A stretch of 64,000 nucleotides of DNA, taken from assembly GCA_037976565.1 (NCBI GenBank), contig CP137666.1, positions 6,966,597-7,030,596 of the forward strand. The letters are read 5' to 3'. The stretch is from Mesocentrotus franciscanus (taxonomy: Eukaryota > Echinodermata > Echinoidea > Camarodonta > Strongylocentrotidae). Each line of letters opens with the position of its first letter. Position 1 is the first letter of the stretch. Below, piece by piece: positions 9,713 through 21,732 of this stretch. The translations under genes and the position numbers were made by a program. Under the pieces are notes generated by a model. The model was not told the DNA's origin and ran no database searches. It saw only the letters and a list, made by a program, of their open reading frames with translations.

Positions 9713-12224
9713 TCCATCCATTGACATTGCCCGCGATAATGTGATACAAATAGTAGTGGCGTGAAAAAGAGGAGTTTGTGCTGGGCCTGTCTGACAGCTT
9801 GCGAGTTTATTCAACTAATAGACTTAATGCATTTGGAAATTTTTGGGTGCCCCTGGGTACATTTCCTTCTTAATCAAATTGATGGGTGCTGCCTCTAGGG
9901 GCTGCCACCCCAAATCGCTGTGTGACCGAATAGGGAGAGGAGAATGAAGACCATGTTTTTTTTGCCCATTTAAAGGCTGTTAAGCTCTCTTGTCTGTTGT
10001 TTTCTGGAGAATATCCAAGGGAATGGAAGAACAGGTAAAAAAAGTTTGAGAGGAGGGCCAGATGGAGGGATGCAGGATATGGAAAAAAGAGGTAGGACGA
10101 GAAAGATGAGATAGGGAAGAAGAGGGTAAGGAGAAACCTACATGTATCTGGATAAATGAAGAGGGAGAGTCCTAAGTACAAGTTCCATGACGTCCCATTG
10201 AAGCACATGTTGATTATAATATATGCAGTTTAATGGTACAGTATACCGGTGAACTTGTAGGTACTTATTATTACGGTTTCGAGAAACGCTGCCCTGGTAC
10301 CTTGAACATACGGTACATGTACGTGTCGATCACTGCAGTACATTGTAGTACATGAAGTAAAGTCGGAGAAAAGTACAATGCCAAGTCATTAAAGTTTTAA
10401 AACTAAAAAGTTGAAAGGGGATATAATGTAGTTAATTCTTGTTAACATATCATTCAATCAGCAAAAGTGAATTAATCAAAGATTCACGTTATTAAAAAGT
10501 ACTACTTACCCCAACAGGGGGAAACAAGTTCAAGAGCTACCATGTGTCGATTAATACGATACAAAGTGTATAGCACACAAAGCAGAGTTACAGAAAAGTA
10601 CAGAATCTACCAGAGTGTACTGAATTCTTCAAAATTTGGATAAAAATACTTCTATGACTTCTTCTTATCAGATTATTTTGTTATGGATGCAATATGAAGC
10701 CAAAGTAGATTAAGCTAAATTAATCAAATATTTTACTTCATCAATCATACTTGATTACTCTTGGATAATATTCATAAGCAACAACGACAACCAGAAAGTG
10801 AGGTAGAATTCCACTAATTTCTCTCACCAAACTTTTAATGAGATTTCCCTACCCCAGGTGTGGTTGATTCCAACTCAGACAATCTTTGGATGGGAATCAA
10901 AGCTTTGTCCTTTTCTTTCAACCCCCATCACATTCTACATCACTAAGTCGATATCTTCAGCTGATAACACCGTTCTATTATCTGCTCAGAGCCAAAATTG
11001 CATTAAAGATAGAAAGAGGCACTGGTTATGCACTTACATGTACATTGTGAAAAACTGTTTGGAAGCAATTGGGAAAAGGTTGATTAACTATACATGTAAG
11101 AATCGGTCTATACTGTGAGGTTTTAGACAGAATGATCAAAATGAAAAATGAAGAAAAAAAAATCTACTCATTCTTTCTGAAAATCATATTAATTGCATAC
11201 AGAAATGGTTATATGGGACTACAGAGACATATTGCATGAGTGATCGGTCCATACACCTCTGCTATTTCTCATTTTCATTTTTTATTTCAAATATGATGGC
11301 ACTTGAAGAGCAATCCTTTTCAGGGGACATTGCTACTATGATAATTTTCCAAACTGACATAAAAAATAATGAGAAAATTCACAAATCATTTTTTACCCCA
11401 TTCCCCCCAACTTTTCCCTTTTACTCCCTTCAAATCTACATCTAGTAATGATAGGCCTGTGTTCAATAAACTTTTAAGACACCTTTCTTAAGTCAGAGAA
11501 AATGTCTCAGGATTTGTCTAGTTTAAGTTAGTTGCCCTTACTGTATTCTAAACATGTTAAGCACCTTGTCTTAGCTTAGATGACAGACAAAATTCTTTGA
11601 TCTGACAATTTCATTTTGGAAAGTCAAATTGGTCGAGTCAGACTACCCAAGTGCAGCTCAATTTGAGTATGCAATTTTAAAACAAAAATCGCACCTCACA
11701 AAAAATTATACACAAACGTATGCTACAGGTATGCTAACAGGAATGATACTCATACAATTGTTTGGGGCTTGATCTCCTGATCTAGATATAACATTGACCG
11801 TAGGATTTTTCTACTTTTCTTTCAAACAACTTCAAAGAGCCCCACAGGGCTATCTTTATGCACTGCATTAGTATGTTTCCTTCCATCTGATCAAAGTCTG
11901 AAGCAATAGGTCCAGCGAGATACAGCATCATCAGTAGTACCGGTATTTTAAATGTAGGGTAAAATTCTTATTTATCTCATATATCTTGATTGTATTTGAA
12001 TACAAAAAGCTAGATAAGCTCTTTCTCTATAATCTAAAAATATTTATCCCCAAAATGCTTTAATAGCATACACGTTTTTGCTAAGACTTTTCTCTGAGTA
12101 CAATGTATATAAGAACAAGTTATAAAATTTCATGCTTTAGAAGTTTATTGAATACAGGCTCTGGAGCTTATTTTGACCATATATTACCAATAACTTAGAA
12201 GGATTTGAAATCATAATATGGGTA
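9713..12224. other. No gene recognised
   Basis: A long stretch of mostly unique AT-rich DNA. A purine-rich patch lies at about 10015-10165. Open frames at 9870-10208 (minus) and 10858-11118 (plus) show no domain. A CTACCCCAG just before 10854 could pass as a splice acceptor, but no paired donor or recognisable protein follows. Confidence 0.45.
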
Positions 12225-12365
12225 TATATATATATATACATATGTAAAATGCCCCCAAAAAAAAAAAAAAAAAAAATCAATAAATAAATCAAAAATAAAT
12301 AAATAAATACCCCGGTAAATAAATAAATAAATAAAAATAATGATAAAGATATTAAAAAAAATAAT
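12225..12365. repeat. Low-complexity AT tract
   Basis: (TA)n, then an A-run of more than 20, then (AAAT)n-type repeats, interrupted once by CCCCGGT. It may be an eroded retroposon tail, but no body was recognised upstream. Confidence 0.75.
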
Positions 12366-13499
12366 AATTTAAAAACAGAAATGTAATTATCTGAAATAAT
12401 GGGGGAAGTGATACAATTTATGTCTTCATACCTTCATAAAATGTACATGCTTAACTGCAGTTCATCTTGTTTCATTTTCAGAGTTCTATCTAGTATACTT
12501 TTTGAGATTTTGGAATTTGTATCAGAATATGAACACATTACTTTTAATAATGACTTGCACAAAACTAAAAGTCACAGTTTTTCTGACTACCCCTGGCTGA
12601 TGATACAAAGATCCACGGAAACGGCTTTCCAACTTCCCCTGTTGTTACAGTATCACTTTCGCCCAGTTACCCATATCGCATTCTTTCTCACAGCATTACG
12701 GACATCGTCTTTGGACGAAAACAGGAAGCATAGTTTCTTTTTTTTACCTCCCCTCCTCCCCACTCCCATTAGAATTATTTTGCTTCGTTGATTGGTAATG
12801 GGCAGGCATCGATGACCTGGCCCAGTTCCTGCAAAGCTCTCTCCGCTTGCCGCGTCAAGTCATCTATACAACCTGTGATGTCTCAATTACAAATTAAAAT
12901 CTACAGGTGAATATTCTGACGACTCCATGCCGCCCTCTTTGAGCCTGGTTTACCCGCATTTTGAAGATGCATGTGGAATATTGATGCTTCAAGTGCAGGG
13001 TGGTGTGTTTTGGGGGGTGCTGAGATGTTCCACTTGGTTGGGTTCGAGGACTAATTTGAGCTGTTCTATTTCCAGTTGCATTTCTCACAGGTATTGGCTT
13101 CAGCAACAGATGCTACTTTTTAGCGGTCTTCCCCACAAAAAACATTTGAATTGCTGCCACACACATCTTGAAAAACATGCAGTCACCCACTATGCATCTA
13201 AAGCTTGTTATACTGCTTCCGTGCACATTCAGACAGTTTTAATACTTTGAAATGAAATTAAAAAGTGGTATAGAATATACATGTAAGCTATAAAATGAGG
13301 TAGAATGACGGAATGTAGGGGTGTTTAAAATTGTGGCCTTTTTGTCAAAGAAATGTGTCTGTCCACTCTACGTATTTTATATTTCCCCTTATTTTGGAGC
13401 ATCCTAAATAAGACAGGCATGCACTTCACTTGTAGTATACCCCTGGCTTCTTAGATCCCTCATACATGTACATGTAGGTGAAAGACAGTAGTTAATTCA
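12366..13499. other. No gene recognised
   Basis: Somewhat more balanced base composition around 12790-13250, with open frames on both strands (12927-13250 plus, 12894-13106 minus). Neither has recognisable domains or convincing splice sites. Confidence 0.4.
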
Positions 13500-13562
13500 C
13501 TAGCGCTTAGAGACTTTGGTGGAAAGCGTTTTTTAAGCACCGTTTTATTATTATTATTATTA
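13500..13562 (+). mobile_element. LINE 3' tail fragment
   Basis: TAGCGCTTAGAGACTTTGGT, a degenerate AAGCGTTTTTTAAGC and then (ATT)n closely follow the LINE tail at 37708-37768 (TGCTTAGAGACTTCGGTGG). A severely truncated copy. Confidence 0.65.
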
Positions 13563-14910
13563 GGTCATTTGTTTAAAAAAAAATTGTTGCTACCGTAATT
13601 CATTTGGGATAGCAAAGTTCTTCTGATACCTCTATAGTATCAGCATTATCGCTAATGATTGTTTTAAAATATTTGCATGTAAACATGCGTGAATAATTTT
13701 GTATTTTAAAGAATAATTAATGTGTATTGTTTTAAAATTTTGATATGAAAATGTACAATTTCAAGCCCAAATGAATATATGTAAATCATTGCTTGTTCTT
13801 GTTGAAATGAGCCTGTATTTGTAGACTAGTACAATAGAGGAAGGAAGGAAGTTTTCTCTTGTGGTCTGTTCTTATTACTGGGCATGCTTCTGTGTGAAAA
13901 TAAGGAGCGTCTCCTTAGTGTATTAAAAGTGGCGTCATTTCATGCAGCCAAAATGGAATGGTTCTCAGAGGGTCACTGGGGAGCCCATGCAAGAGCAATT
14001 GGTGCTGGCTCTCTGTCAATTTGTGATTTTTTTCATCTTATAAGCATTTTTTGGGCTTCATCTTTGCCCGAACAGATCTGTGTTTGTGGCTTTCAGTATA
14101 TTGTCTAAGAAGATATGCAGTCAGGATACATGCATCTTTCTTTTTTTATTTTATTTATATTTTTATTTTATTTTATTTTACCAACAGCAATACAGTAATA
14201 CATTTCATACAATGTGTTTACATATACATGTACAAGAAGATAAACTATTGGTTGGTAAAAAAGGGGCTAGATAATAGCACATGTGCTAGTCGAGCCTAAC
14301 CCATTAAACAGCTAAACAAAGTATTTTGGTACAAATCAGCTAAGAAAACGTAACAAACTAAAATAATGAATTTACTTTTACAATCGATACTTTAAAAAAA
14401 TAAGAATACTTAAAAATGTTTACAATATACAAACTGATACTGTAAAATATAATTTGTGTACATATGCAGATTATTTAACTTGACATTTCATTCATGACTT
14501 GTTCAACAAATGACTTGTAACAGAATTCTGAAACCTATTTCTAGACCTTGTTAATCTGACATTAATAGGTTATCTATTCCAGAATTCACTGCCCACAAAA
14601 GACAATGAAAATTGACCTTGTGTCGTTCTAAATTTTTGGAGACGTAATTGTCCACCTTCTTTTTGTCTTGTGGAATAGCCAAATCTCGTTCTCCCTTTTC
14701 CCCTCTCACTTTCTCTATCTTTTTTGTGTGTGTGTGTGTGTGTGTTAGTTTAAGTTGAAGGTGGGGGGTGCCTTAGCCGATTGAAATATAAATTTTTTCA
14801 TTTAATTAAAAAATTATTAAATTAAGACTTTATTTGATGAGATGTGTTCTCTCAAATTTGTATACTCATCATTTTTATTTTATTTAACTTATTAATTAAT
14901 TATGTTTTTA
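13563..14910. other. No gene recognised; short microsatellites
   Basis: Contains a TTTTA-type tract at about 14143-14180 and a (GT)n run at about 14727-14747. No gene supported. Confidence 0.5.
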
Positions 14911-15156
14911 TTTATATATTTGTTTGTTTGTTAATACATTCATTATTCTTTATTTGAGTAGTAATACAGGAATATTAAATGATTTGCATAGTATATTTGA
15001 TTGACTTTGCATGTACATGAACGTACCCTTTATATATTTGTTTGTTTGTTTGTTAATATATTTATTATTCTTTATTTGAGTAGTAATACAGGAATATTAA
15101 ATGATTTGCATAGTAGGCTATATTTAATTGACTTTGCATGTACATGAACGTACCCT
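14911..15156. repeat. Two-copy tandem duplication, about 118-128 bp
   Basis: The unit beginning TTTATATATTTGTTTGTTTG and ending ACATGAACGTACCC occurs at 14911-15028 and again at 15029-15156. The copies are nearly identical apart from an extra TTTG and a small insertion (GGCTA) in the second, so the duplication is recent. Confidence 0.85.
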
Positions 15157-16989
15157 ATGTACATGTATGTGCCTATTTCTTTGCAAAGCAAATATTTATG
15201 GTACTACTATCATAAGCATCAATTTTCATATCCCCAATATAAACTAATGAATTAGCACTTGAAGCAAGAATTTGCCAACGATTGCCATTTCCTTGTGATT
15301 AAGTATCAGTAGCGTCCACTTGAGTTTCATTAGAGAAACGTCACAAGTTTGATGATGTGAAAAAACTGCTTGAGTTGTTAAACCGAATGAGCCAATCATA
15401 GCTTACATTGCAATAGAAAAAGTCATTAGTTTTCAAGTACATGACGTTCAAATGTGTAGTTATGAGATTATATATCCATATCCATGAAATATTAACTGCA
15501 CACTTCAGATCACAATTATGGCTGTCTCCTTATTAAAATGTGTATCAAAGAGGTGCCCTTAAAATGTCTTTTTTAAACTTCTCTGAAAGTCTCTGAAAAG
15601 ACTTGTTTGTAAATATACATTTTACCATCTCTTCACGGATAATGTGATTGTGGGATGTACATCTTAAAAAGAGTGGAAACGTTTATTTCCGTAGAATAAT
15701 GAAATCTATGTCATTTGATAACACTTGGGAAGTTACTTTGTGATGATGATGGATATCATGTTTTTGGTAACTTCCTCTTTTTCTGCTTCCTTGTTTCTTC
15801 TGTATGTACATGCACTTCATTTCTTCCCCTTTCTCCCCCTTTCTCATACATACATGTATAGTCTTGTTTTCTTTCACAGACTTCTTTAACTCCTGTGTCC
15901 TTACCTTTGCATATATATTTTCGTCTTTTTCATTAAAAAAAATCCAGGCAATACATGTAGGGCCTTTGCAATCAAACATGTAGTTCCAAACACTGTATGT
16001 GCAATATTTGTGCATATTAGTTTGTTTTTCTGTGCGTTTGTCATCACATTTATGTAGAAAATGGTGGGCTTGGAACCTGAACATGACTTAGGTTTTGTGC
16101 ACAGGGTTTTATAAGTTATAATGTGTTATTTTCTTCTTCATAATTCTCACCTGATAAATCTTTAAATGCCAATTGCCAAGTAAATTTTGTTGTTTAGAGT
16201 TGGTTTTATGCATACTAGCTATATACATGTACACATGTACATTAGTTTGAGCTGATTGGTTCCCTTGGCTTAAGATTGATCCTGGTCATACATGTATATA
16301 GCCAAGTTGTGGAAATTGTACCAGGAGTTATGAAAGTTTGACATAAAGTACAGTACATGTGTACAAATTTTCCAATAATTTTGATGAGTAGAAAGATAGC
16401 AGGAAATTTCCACATTGCGTGTTAAACCGATAAATTGCTTTGGAACTTCCTGCACATACTTTATGGAATTCCTGAGTGATACAGCTACAAGTGTATTCAT
16501 TGCTGGTATCGTATCTAGGTCATCCATGCCTAGATTGATGGAAACGAGGCTAAGTAGCCTTAGTTGTTCTGATTACATGCATACATCGTAAATGTTTTAA
16601 TATAGGTTCCATGACACATACTCCAGTGTCAGTTACTCCGATGTCAAGTTTCGACAATAACCAAATTCATAACTTTAACCCTGAACTAACCTACATGTAA
16701 AATCTAATTGCAACCCTTATCCTAAGTTTACTTACACAAAATATTACATACCGGTACATGTATCTTTCAGAAGAGCTCATAGGAAATGTAGCTGGAACAA
16801 ATGTTGTATAACTGTAATGCAATATGTTATGCGTGCATATTCTATGTAATCAATAGTGATTGATAATTTATAGAAAATACAGTGTATTATGTTCCTTTTT
16901 CATATGATGTATCATGTGCATACATGCAGGTAGGACTTTGCTCATGCTGTGCCAATAAATAAATGAGGACATTGAGAATTGTGACATCT
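15157..16989. other. No gene recognised; rich in TACATGTA
   Basis: AT-rich, no convincing open frame. The octamer TACATGTA occurs seven times between 15160 and 16762 (15160, 15851, 15952, 16224, 16289, 16692, 16755). Confidence 0.5.
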
Positions 16990-17728
16990 AAGACCCTGTT
17001 CTCATTCACTTTGTTGGAGCGGTCTAACTAAGACCCATTCCTCAGGAGCGGTTCTTAGGTGAGTGAGAACGGTCAAAGTGGTCCAGGAAGTGGACTTCTG
17101 GACGCTCCAGAAGACCACCTCGGAGGTGGTCTTGAGGAACGGGTCTTATTAAGAGCGGTTTGGACTGCTCTAACGTGTGAACGAGTGAGCTAGTGACGTT
17201 CGCGAAACATGTAGTACGGTACATACGGTTTGTATTCCGCGCGCGAAAAAATTGACCCGCTGACCTGAGCTGCCATAGCAACAAGACCCCATTCTCACTC
17301 ACTTTGAAAGTGGTCTTAGTTAGACCGCTCCAGAGGAACGGGTCTTGAGGAACGGTTTGCGAGCGTTCACACTCCGAGCAGTTTTTTATGGCTCAAACCG
17401 CTCCACGGGTCAAAGTGGTCTTGTTGCTATGGCAGCTCAGGTCAGCGGGTAAATTTTTTCGCGCGCGGAATACAAACCATATGTACCGTAATACATGTTT
17501 CGCGCGGAACGTCACTAGCTCACTTCCGTTCAAATTGCACGTTAGAGCGGTCCAAACTGCTCTTAATAAGACCCGTTCCTCAAGACCACCTCCCGAGGTG
17601 GTCTTCTGGAGCGGTCCTTAAGTCCACTTCCTGGACCACTTTGACCGTTCTCACTCACCTAAGAACCACTCCTGAGGAACGGGTCTTAGTTAGACCGCTC
17701 CAACGAAGTGAATGAGAACGGGGTCTAA
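16990..17728. mobile_element. Inverted pair of TIR elements (AAGACCCYGTTCTCA family)
   Basis: A left partial copy (about 16990-17284) is followed by a complete copy in the opposite orientation (about 17284-17728). Both contain GGTCCAGGAAGTGGACTT or its inverse, AGACCACCTCGGAGGTGGTCT, and GCTGCCATAGCAAC. The same element stands alone at 23581-24028. The outer arms of about 290 bp are inverted copies of each other and could form a long hairpin. Confidence 0.8.
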
Positions 17729-17828
17729 GACTCGGGACTCCGATTTCGTGCAAACTACCCGTTCTTAGGCATCACATGGCGTAACCCGATCCCTTTAATG
17801 AATATTGTAAATTGCTAACGTCATCTTT

Positions 17829-18222
17829 AGGCCCATTTACACAGCCCCAAAACCATTTTGAAAAACCATCAGGTTTTTGGACTGCCATTTACACTACTGG
17901 AAAATTAACCATTGAAAAAAGCGTCGGTGTTTGATCATTCTGTTTTTTTGGGGGTGAGTAGTGAGTACGCATACTTGTTGCTGCTCTGCATGCATTAACA
18001 TGGAAGTGAGGAGAGTCACGTGACCAAAAATTGGAATAGTTCACCAGTATTTAGAGTGCGAGCATTTACACTGCGAAAACCGGTGAAGTTTTTGGCACTC
18101 CAGAAGTGGGTTTTTTTATCAGGGTTTTTCGTCATATTTATGGTTAGTTGCCTAGCAACGTACTTTCGGCAAAACTCAGGAATGTGAGAAAACCAATGGT
18201 TTTGCTTGCAGTGAAAATGCAG
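17829..18222. mobile_element. Short-form TIR element, inverted, TTT duplication
   Basis: Begins AGGCCCATTTACACAG and ends GCAGTGAAAATGCAGCT, with TTT on both sides (17826-17828 and 18223-18225). The interior is the reverse complement of the 4609 and 44518 copies, including GTTGCCTAGCAACGTA and GTCACGTGACC. No coding capacity. Confidence 0.75.
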
Positions 18223-19157
18223 CTTTTGTCAAAGTGTTTTTAATTACATGTGCATCCTTACTATGGCTCACTGCATTTCCCCTAAGCACGCCTTGCTGTA
18301 ATGTAATACCCCAATTTATTCCTCATCACAGTTTTTATACTTTTGTTGGTCCTTTATTACATTGGCATTCTGTATTGTTTTACAGTATTTTGTGAGAGTT
18401 AGGGGTGTTTCTAGACATCACTAGTTATATGGATGCTGATTTATCTTCCACTTTAGCTTTTTTTCTCCATTAAATGGGTGATCATGTTCATGAACATTTT
18501 TTTTGTAAATGGTATTTTAACATCTGGAAGTTTGAATTCTATCCAATGATTGCCCAATGGATTATGTTTTATTTAATGATTTCAAAATAAAGTGTATGAA
18601 TCCTAATCTACTGATTTGCTGAAAGCTGGTCATTTCTACACTTGTAGTATTATCATTTACTTTGGTTTTGTGAGAAATGCAATGTTACATTTGAATGATA
18701 GTCATTGTTGTTTGTTAAACATTGACTATCATTCACATAAATACCTTGTCAATGGCAAAAGCGTTTCCTTTTGATATTATGAGGACAGTTATTATTTTGA
18801 AATCAAGCTTATTAATCCTTTTGAAGATATTTATAAAAATAGCTCTCATTCCAATGAACCTAATTAATTTTCTTTTGCTAGCAAATTAAAATGAGTGAAT
18901 GAAGCTCTAATAATTTCCTGGCAAATTTGTAGGGAGCCTTACTAGTAGATTTAGTACTGTATGAAAAGTGTCCTTGGCATTTGAGTAAGATGTAATGAAT
19001 TTCCTTTGTTGCCAAAGACACTAATGACTGTGAGGCTATTTTGGACTAATTTTTTAGAGTTGTATATTGGGAGAAAAACGTCATACCAAGTGTTCTCCAT
19101 TACTGAATTAGGAGAGGAGCTAAGCATGGCTTGGGTAATACCCTTACAAAAAAAAAA
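18223..19157. other. No gene recognised; one short hairpin
   Basis: AT-rich unique sequence. A hairpin at 18692-18735 pairs TGAATGATAGTCA with TGACTATCATTCA across an approximately 16-base loop. Confidence 0.45.
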
Positions 19158-19345
19158 CCCCATGGTACTACCATGGTACTACGATGGTACAGTACTACAT
19201 GTACCACGGTACTACCATGATACAGACAGTACTACCATGGCTCTATATATGTAGTGTACCGTAATAATTGTAATGGTACTACCATGGTAGTACCTACCAT
19301 GGTATATGTACCGTGGCCAAAATACTGTGTAGAGTGTACCATGGT
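19158..19345. repeat. Palindromic TACCATGGTA cluster
   Basis: TACCATGGTA or one-mismatch variants (TACGATGGTA, TACCACGGTA, TACCATGATA) recur many times in both orientations, mixed with ACTAC spacers. Each core is its own reverse complement, so the array can form many alternative hairpins. Confidence 0.75.
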
Positions 19346-19862
19346 AAATTTTTATAAGGGATGAAACTAAAATAAAAGTAAAATAAAAGTAAAATATTTA
19401 TTGCTTGTTCAAACTATAGGAAGTTTGTATAAATCATTGTGTAAACAATGATGATATAGCGAAAAGAGCCTACAGACTAGAAAACCACATTGTATAAAAA
19501 AAACAAGTTTTAAAGAGGTCAATTGACATGACAGCCTGCCAATCATCAATGTGCTCTCATTGTAAGCCCCGCCCAGTTATATGATTTTCATACAGTATGA
19601 TGTTCACACTAGAGTTGGACCCTAATTCTTCATTGAGGTTTTGTTTGAAACGATGCTCAAACATGTGTTTCACTATACGATGGTTTGTTATACAACGTTC
19701 AGACTAGGAAATAAAGCTACCTGTATACAATGAATACTGATACCTAGTCAGAATGCAGGGTTAGGTCTTGACATTTCACTAGGAAAATGGACAATGAACT
19801 GACATTTTAAATCCTTACATGAAGACAAGTGAAAAAGGCCTGTTCTTTTCAAATCAATTCCA
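19346..19862. other. No gene recognised
   Basis: Unique AT-rich sequence with a tandem AAATAAAAGTA at about 19369-19395. Nothing else supported. Confidence 0.5.
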
Positions 19863-20018
19863 GGGCCATGTCTTGTAAACAGTTGCAATTAATCGCAACT
19901 TACATGTGTTCAACTATGTACATATTAGAGATAGCAGATAGGAGACTGCAAACTTGTGATTGATTAGAGGATTTGCGGTTGATTCAGATCAATCGCAGCT
20001 CTTTATAAAAACGGGGCC
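19863..20018. mobile_element. MITE of the GGGCCCCGT family, degenerate copy
   Basis: The ends GGGCCATGTCTTGTAAACAG and, inward from the right, GGCCCCGTTTTTATAAAGAG match the better-preserved copy at 31625-31783. Internal AATCGCAACTTACATG and TTGATTCAGATCAATCGCA repeats agree. The centre (AGATAGCAGATAGGAGA) is the inverse of TCTCCTATCTCT in the other copy. Confidence 0.65.
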
Positions 20019-20057
20019 GAGGTGGAAACCAACTATTATTGTCTCCTTATGTATACA

Positions 20058-21142
20058 GCAGCCTTTTCACACACAGCTAAAATTCTATAAACATGATTAG
20101 TATAAACGTGTTTAAAACGTGTTTAAACTAATCACGAGCCTTTCACACACACAAATTTCGGTGCCGATCGTTCGTGATTATAACCGCTCTTAGAATGCGC
20201 AGTAGAGCCATTGCGCATTGTGTTTACTATCAGGCAGATTGGCGCGCTATTTTGAGACAAGATACTTGATCATTTCCTCGCATTAAATTCCTTCAATTTT
20301 AGACTGCCGTTGACATCTTCTGAATTAAGATAATGTATGTATGCCTGTATTACCCTTTGTGACTCTTGTTTTCAATTCACATTGACCTAAAATAAAATTA
20401 CAGACTGTAAACTTCTTTACATCGTCGGATTGTGCCTGGTGTCCCACCTATTTACTACACTCTCTGCTCCCGACTTGCGTTCCTTATCTTTAATTTTTCT
20501 GTAGTCGCCTTTCAACCTATTGATCTTGTCTCTAACCCTGTCCCAGGGACGGTTATTGTCCCCAGATCAGCCAGTTGCTGCGCCAGGCTCTTGAATATGT
20601 CTTTATTGCGACAGCCAGAACTGGCAATCATCTTCTGGATTTTTTCTCCCCACAAATCCAACAACACCAGGGTCTCCTGCCCATTCCATATAGAACCACG
20701 TCCTAAGTCAGATTCCGACATTAATCAATATATCAGGTCACGACAAAAGATGAAATTAAATACTTATATTAGACAGTAACCTTAAAAGCAGCGTGGATTA
20801 TAATAGTAGACGATCGAACGCAAGCTGTTGTTGTTAAATACTGGATGCGGAGAAGCCAGAAAGGTCAGGTCATATCAAACAGAGCGCGCGCTCATCCAGT
20901 TTAAACACGTTTAAACACGAATAACCTTTCACACACAAAATGTCAAGCTCACTAGATACGAACTTCGTATCCGCAGCCTGCTTTTAGGGCGTATGCATCC
21001 CGACTTATCTATCCCAACATCGTATAAACGATGTTCACACTGGGAAAATTTTCTATAAACATGTTTAAAACTGTTGAGTTAAACATGTTTATACTAATCA
21101 TCTCTGGATACGATGAATTTTAGCTGTGTGTGAAAAGGCTGC
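20058..21142. mobile_element. TIR DNA transposon carrying a Myb/SANT-like ORF relic
   Basis: The termini are a perfect 28-bp inverted repeat (20058-20085 and 21115-21142) beginning GCAGCCTTTTCACACACAG. Subterminal GTTTAAAC-containing motifs recur near both ends (about 20110-20130, 20895-20925, 21060-21090), a pattern often seen as transposase binding sites. The only coding trace is a minus-strand DNA-binding domain ORF (20417-20721). No transposase catalytic domain fits in the remaining space, so mobilisation would have been in trans. The target duplication could not be resolved. Confidence 0.75.
20417..20721 (-). pseudogene. Frameshifted Myb/SANT-like DNA-binding protein
   Basis: Read on the minus strand from ATG at 20721, the protein begins with a tryptophan-anchored helix (IWNGQETLVLLDLWGEKI). 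It continues with RNKDIFKSLAQQLADLG, the usual spacing of a Myb/SANT or trihelix-type domain. The original frame then degenerates and stops at 20512. A one-base shift in the run CTGGGGAC (about 20568) restores the expected third helix, RDKINRLKGDYRKIKD, which runs to a stop at 20417-20419. Together about 100 codons, matching the DNA-binding second protein of Harbinger-like and related transposons. Location inside perfect TIRs supports a transposon origin. The domain call rests on motif recognition. The frameshift makes it a probable pseudogene, although a one-base sequencing error in the G-run would give the same picture. Confidence 0.65.
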
Positions 21143-21440
21143 AGGTAGACTCTATTTATAAATTAGGGAGTCGAAATTTCATAAAATATATCAATCCTAG
21201 CAGTACCAGTTATTCATGCACAATGACTACAGGCTCAATGGTCTGATACCCCATTCTCATTGTCAGGAACAGAGCATGGTTCAGGATCTCAATAGGTCAG
21301 TGGCTGCCTTTTTGTACCATAGTTTAAGTGAGGGGGTTAAGTGAAGGGCATGGGTTTTGTGCCAGTTTGAGGGATTCCTTTTGAGGCTGGCCCTTTACAT
21401 GGACTGTAAATGTATGTGAATTTCCAATGAAGAATAGTAA

Positions 21441-21732
21441 ATAATATTCCTGGTTTATATAGCGATTAAATACATTGATGATCGATGTCTGTAAGTGTTG
21501 TACAGATCATCTCATTGTGCATATATATTCTCCACTACCTTGGGCGTATTGCAGCCAGGCACCATTTGTTACAGATGCTCACAATGCTGCAGAAACTACA
21601 TTGACTTACTTATCCTTTCGGGTACCCTTGTAAGTTGTAACACCTGGTTGGAGAGAAGCAATGTACATGTAGATAAAATGCCTAGCCTGTAAGGACATAC
21701 ATATAAGTGCCGTGACAAACCCACGACTTATG
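21441..21732 (-). mobile_element. SINE, minus strand, lacking the tRNA-like head
   Basis: Reads as the inverse of the 33074-33418 body: TTTATATAGCGATTAAATAC, then CTCCACTACCTTGGGCGTAT, CAGCCAGGCACCATTTG, CGGGTACCCTTGTAAG and GTGCCGTGACAAACCCACGA. The A-box end is missing or eroded beyond 21732. Confidence 0.7.

Noticed and set aside
9392..9814. 140-codon minus-strand Arg/Glu-rich frame
   Set aside because: Translation of the reverse strand of a CT/CTGT microsatellite plus a LINE tail.
10858..11118. 86-codon frame after a CTACCCCAG acceptor-like site
   Set aside because: No donor or stop context of note and no recognised protein; retained only as a remark in the regional entry.
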